Part shown: positions 5,356-5,942 of the stretch, in pieces
Layout of the letters: each line of letters starts with the position of its first letter
Numbering within the stretch: position 1 is the stretch's first letter
From: an uncultured Eubacteriales bacterium
GTDB lineage: Bacteria > Bacillota > Clostridia > Oscillospirales > Oscillospiraceae
Length of the DNA: 5,942 nt
NCBI GenBank assembly: GCA_900556535.1
Contig: USPI01000094.1
Span: forward strand, 1 to 5,942
Reading direction: 5' to 3'
The notes under the pieces: model-generated
Databases searched by the model: none
Seen by the model: only the letters and a program-made list of their open reading frames with translations
What the model was told of the DNA's origin: nothing
Position numbers and translations under genes: made by a program

Positions 5356-5942
5356 TGGACAGAACTATTGCCCTTATTTCTTTGGGCTGTGCAAAAAATC
5401 TCGTTAACAGCGAGCAGATGCTGTATCTGCTCAACGAGGCGGGCTATGCGCTCGCCCCCTCCCCCGACGGCGCGGACGCCGTTATCATTAACACCTGCGG
5501 ATTTATAGACGCCGCAAAAAGCGAGGCTATCGACACCATTCTCGAAATGGCGCAGCTCAAAGCCGAGGGCAGGCTCGGCAAGATAATCGTCACGGGCTGC
5601 CTCACGGAGCGCTACCGCGAGAGCGTCACCGAGGAGCTTCCCGAGGTCGATGCCATTCTCGGAGTCGGCAGCTTCGGCGAAATAGTCGAGGCGGTGAACG
5701 CCGTTTTCGAGGATAAGCCGGTGAGCCTTTTTGCCGACAACAGCGCACCCGTGGACGAAATTCCCCGCGTCGTCAGCACCGGTCCCGCGTGGGCGTATCT
5801 GCGCATCGCCGAGGGCTGCAACAACTTCTGCGCCTTCTGCGCGATACCGTATATCCGCGGCAGATACCGCTCAAGGAAAACGGAAAACGTTCTTGAGGAG
5901 GCGCGAGACCTTGCCGCGCACGGTGTTAAGGAGATAATCGTC
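5355..5942 (+). CDS. rimO: Ribosomal protein S12 methylthiotransferase RimO, 5' part (cut by window end)
   Basis: RimO is a radical-SAM enzyme with two iron-sulfur clusters that adds a methylthio group to an aspartate of ribosomal protein S12. The frame stays open from the ATG to the last base, giving 196 codons, a little under half of a typical RimO. The N-terminal MTTase domain starts ALISLGCAKNLVNSE and supplies three cluster ligands, C12, C48 (NTCGF) and C82 (TGCLTERY). The radical-SAM domain begins with the C155-x3-C159-x2-C162 motif (GCNNFCAFCAIP), followed by IRGRYRSR. SLGCAKN and the RGRYRSR block fit RimO better than the tRNA enzyme MiaB or MtaB. The rest of the radical-SAM barrel and the C-terminal TRAM domain lie beyond the window. 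The ATG shares one base with the recX stop codon (TGATG). Confidence 0.93.
   Translation, partial: MDRTIALISLGCAKNLVNSEQMLYLLNEAGYALAPSPDGADAVIINTCGFIDAAKSEAIDTILEMAQLKAEGRLGKIIVTGCLTERYRESVTEELPEVDAILGVGSFGEIVEAVNAVFEDKPVSLFADNSAPVDEIPRVVSTGPAWAYLRIAEGCNNFCAFCAIPYIRGRYRSRKTENVLEEARDLAAHGVKEIIV

Overview
The window reads as an ordinary, densely packed chromosomal segment of a GC-rich anaerobic member of the Firmicutes, most likely a clostridium of the Oscillospiraceae/Ruminococcaceae kind. This rests on a recA-recX-rimO order, the YqhQ (DUF1385)-prmC pairing common in clostridia, Shine-Dalgarno sites of the GAGGTGA type, cysteine-rich versions of normally cysteine-poor motifs, and GC-rich coding sequence that still uses many ATA isoleucine codons. 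The taxonomic call is an inference from style and gene order, not from a search.

Layout: all seven genes lie on the + strand. Positions 1-57 are an AT-rich leader with a good extended -10 element, a perfect 7-bp inverted repeat and a ribosome binding site. Then follow an OmpR-family response regulator (58-747), its sensor histidine kinase (770-1765), a YqhQ/DUF1385 membrane protein (1775-2728), PrmC, the release-factor glutamine methyltransferase (2740-3609), RecA (3629-4741), RecX (4747-5355, GTG start) and the first 196 codons of RimO, the ribosomal protein S12 methylthiotransferase (5355-5942, cut by the window end). Gaps between genes are 22, 9, 11, 19 and 5 bases, and recX and rimO share one base. 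There is no room for a rho-independent terminator between any two genes, so the whole run could be one transcript, possibly with internal promoters.

How the genes fit together: the first two form a complete two-component pair whose kinase has almost no extracytoplasmic part, so it probably senses something in or at the membrane, or through a partner protein. RecA carries out homologous recombination and induces the SOS response, and RecX modulates its filaments. PrmC and RimO both modify the translation apparatus (release factors and S12). The mixture looks like conserved housekeeping genes with a regulatory pair in front, rather than a dedicated new system. No mobile element, CRISPR array, tRNA, rRNA or broken gene was seen. 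The points most worth a second look are the altered DNA-binding loop L1 of RecA, the lack of a recognisable SOS box before recA, the near-absence of an external domain in the kinase beside an uncharacterised membrane protein, and prmC lying without prfA after it.
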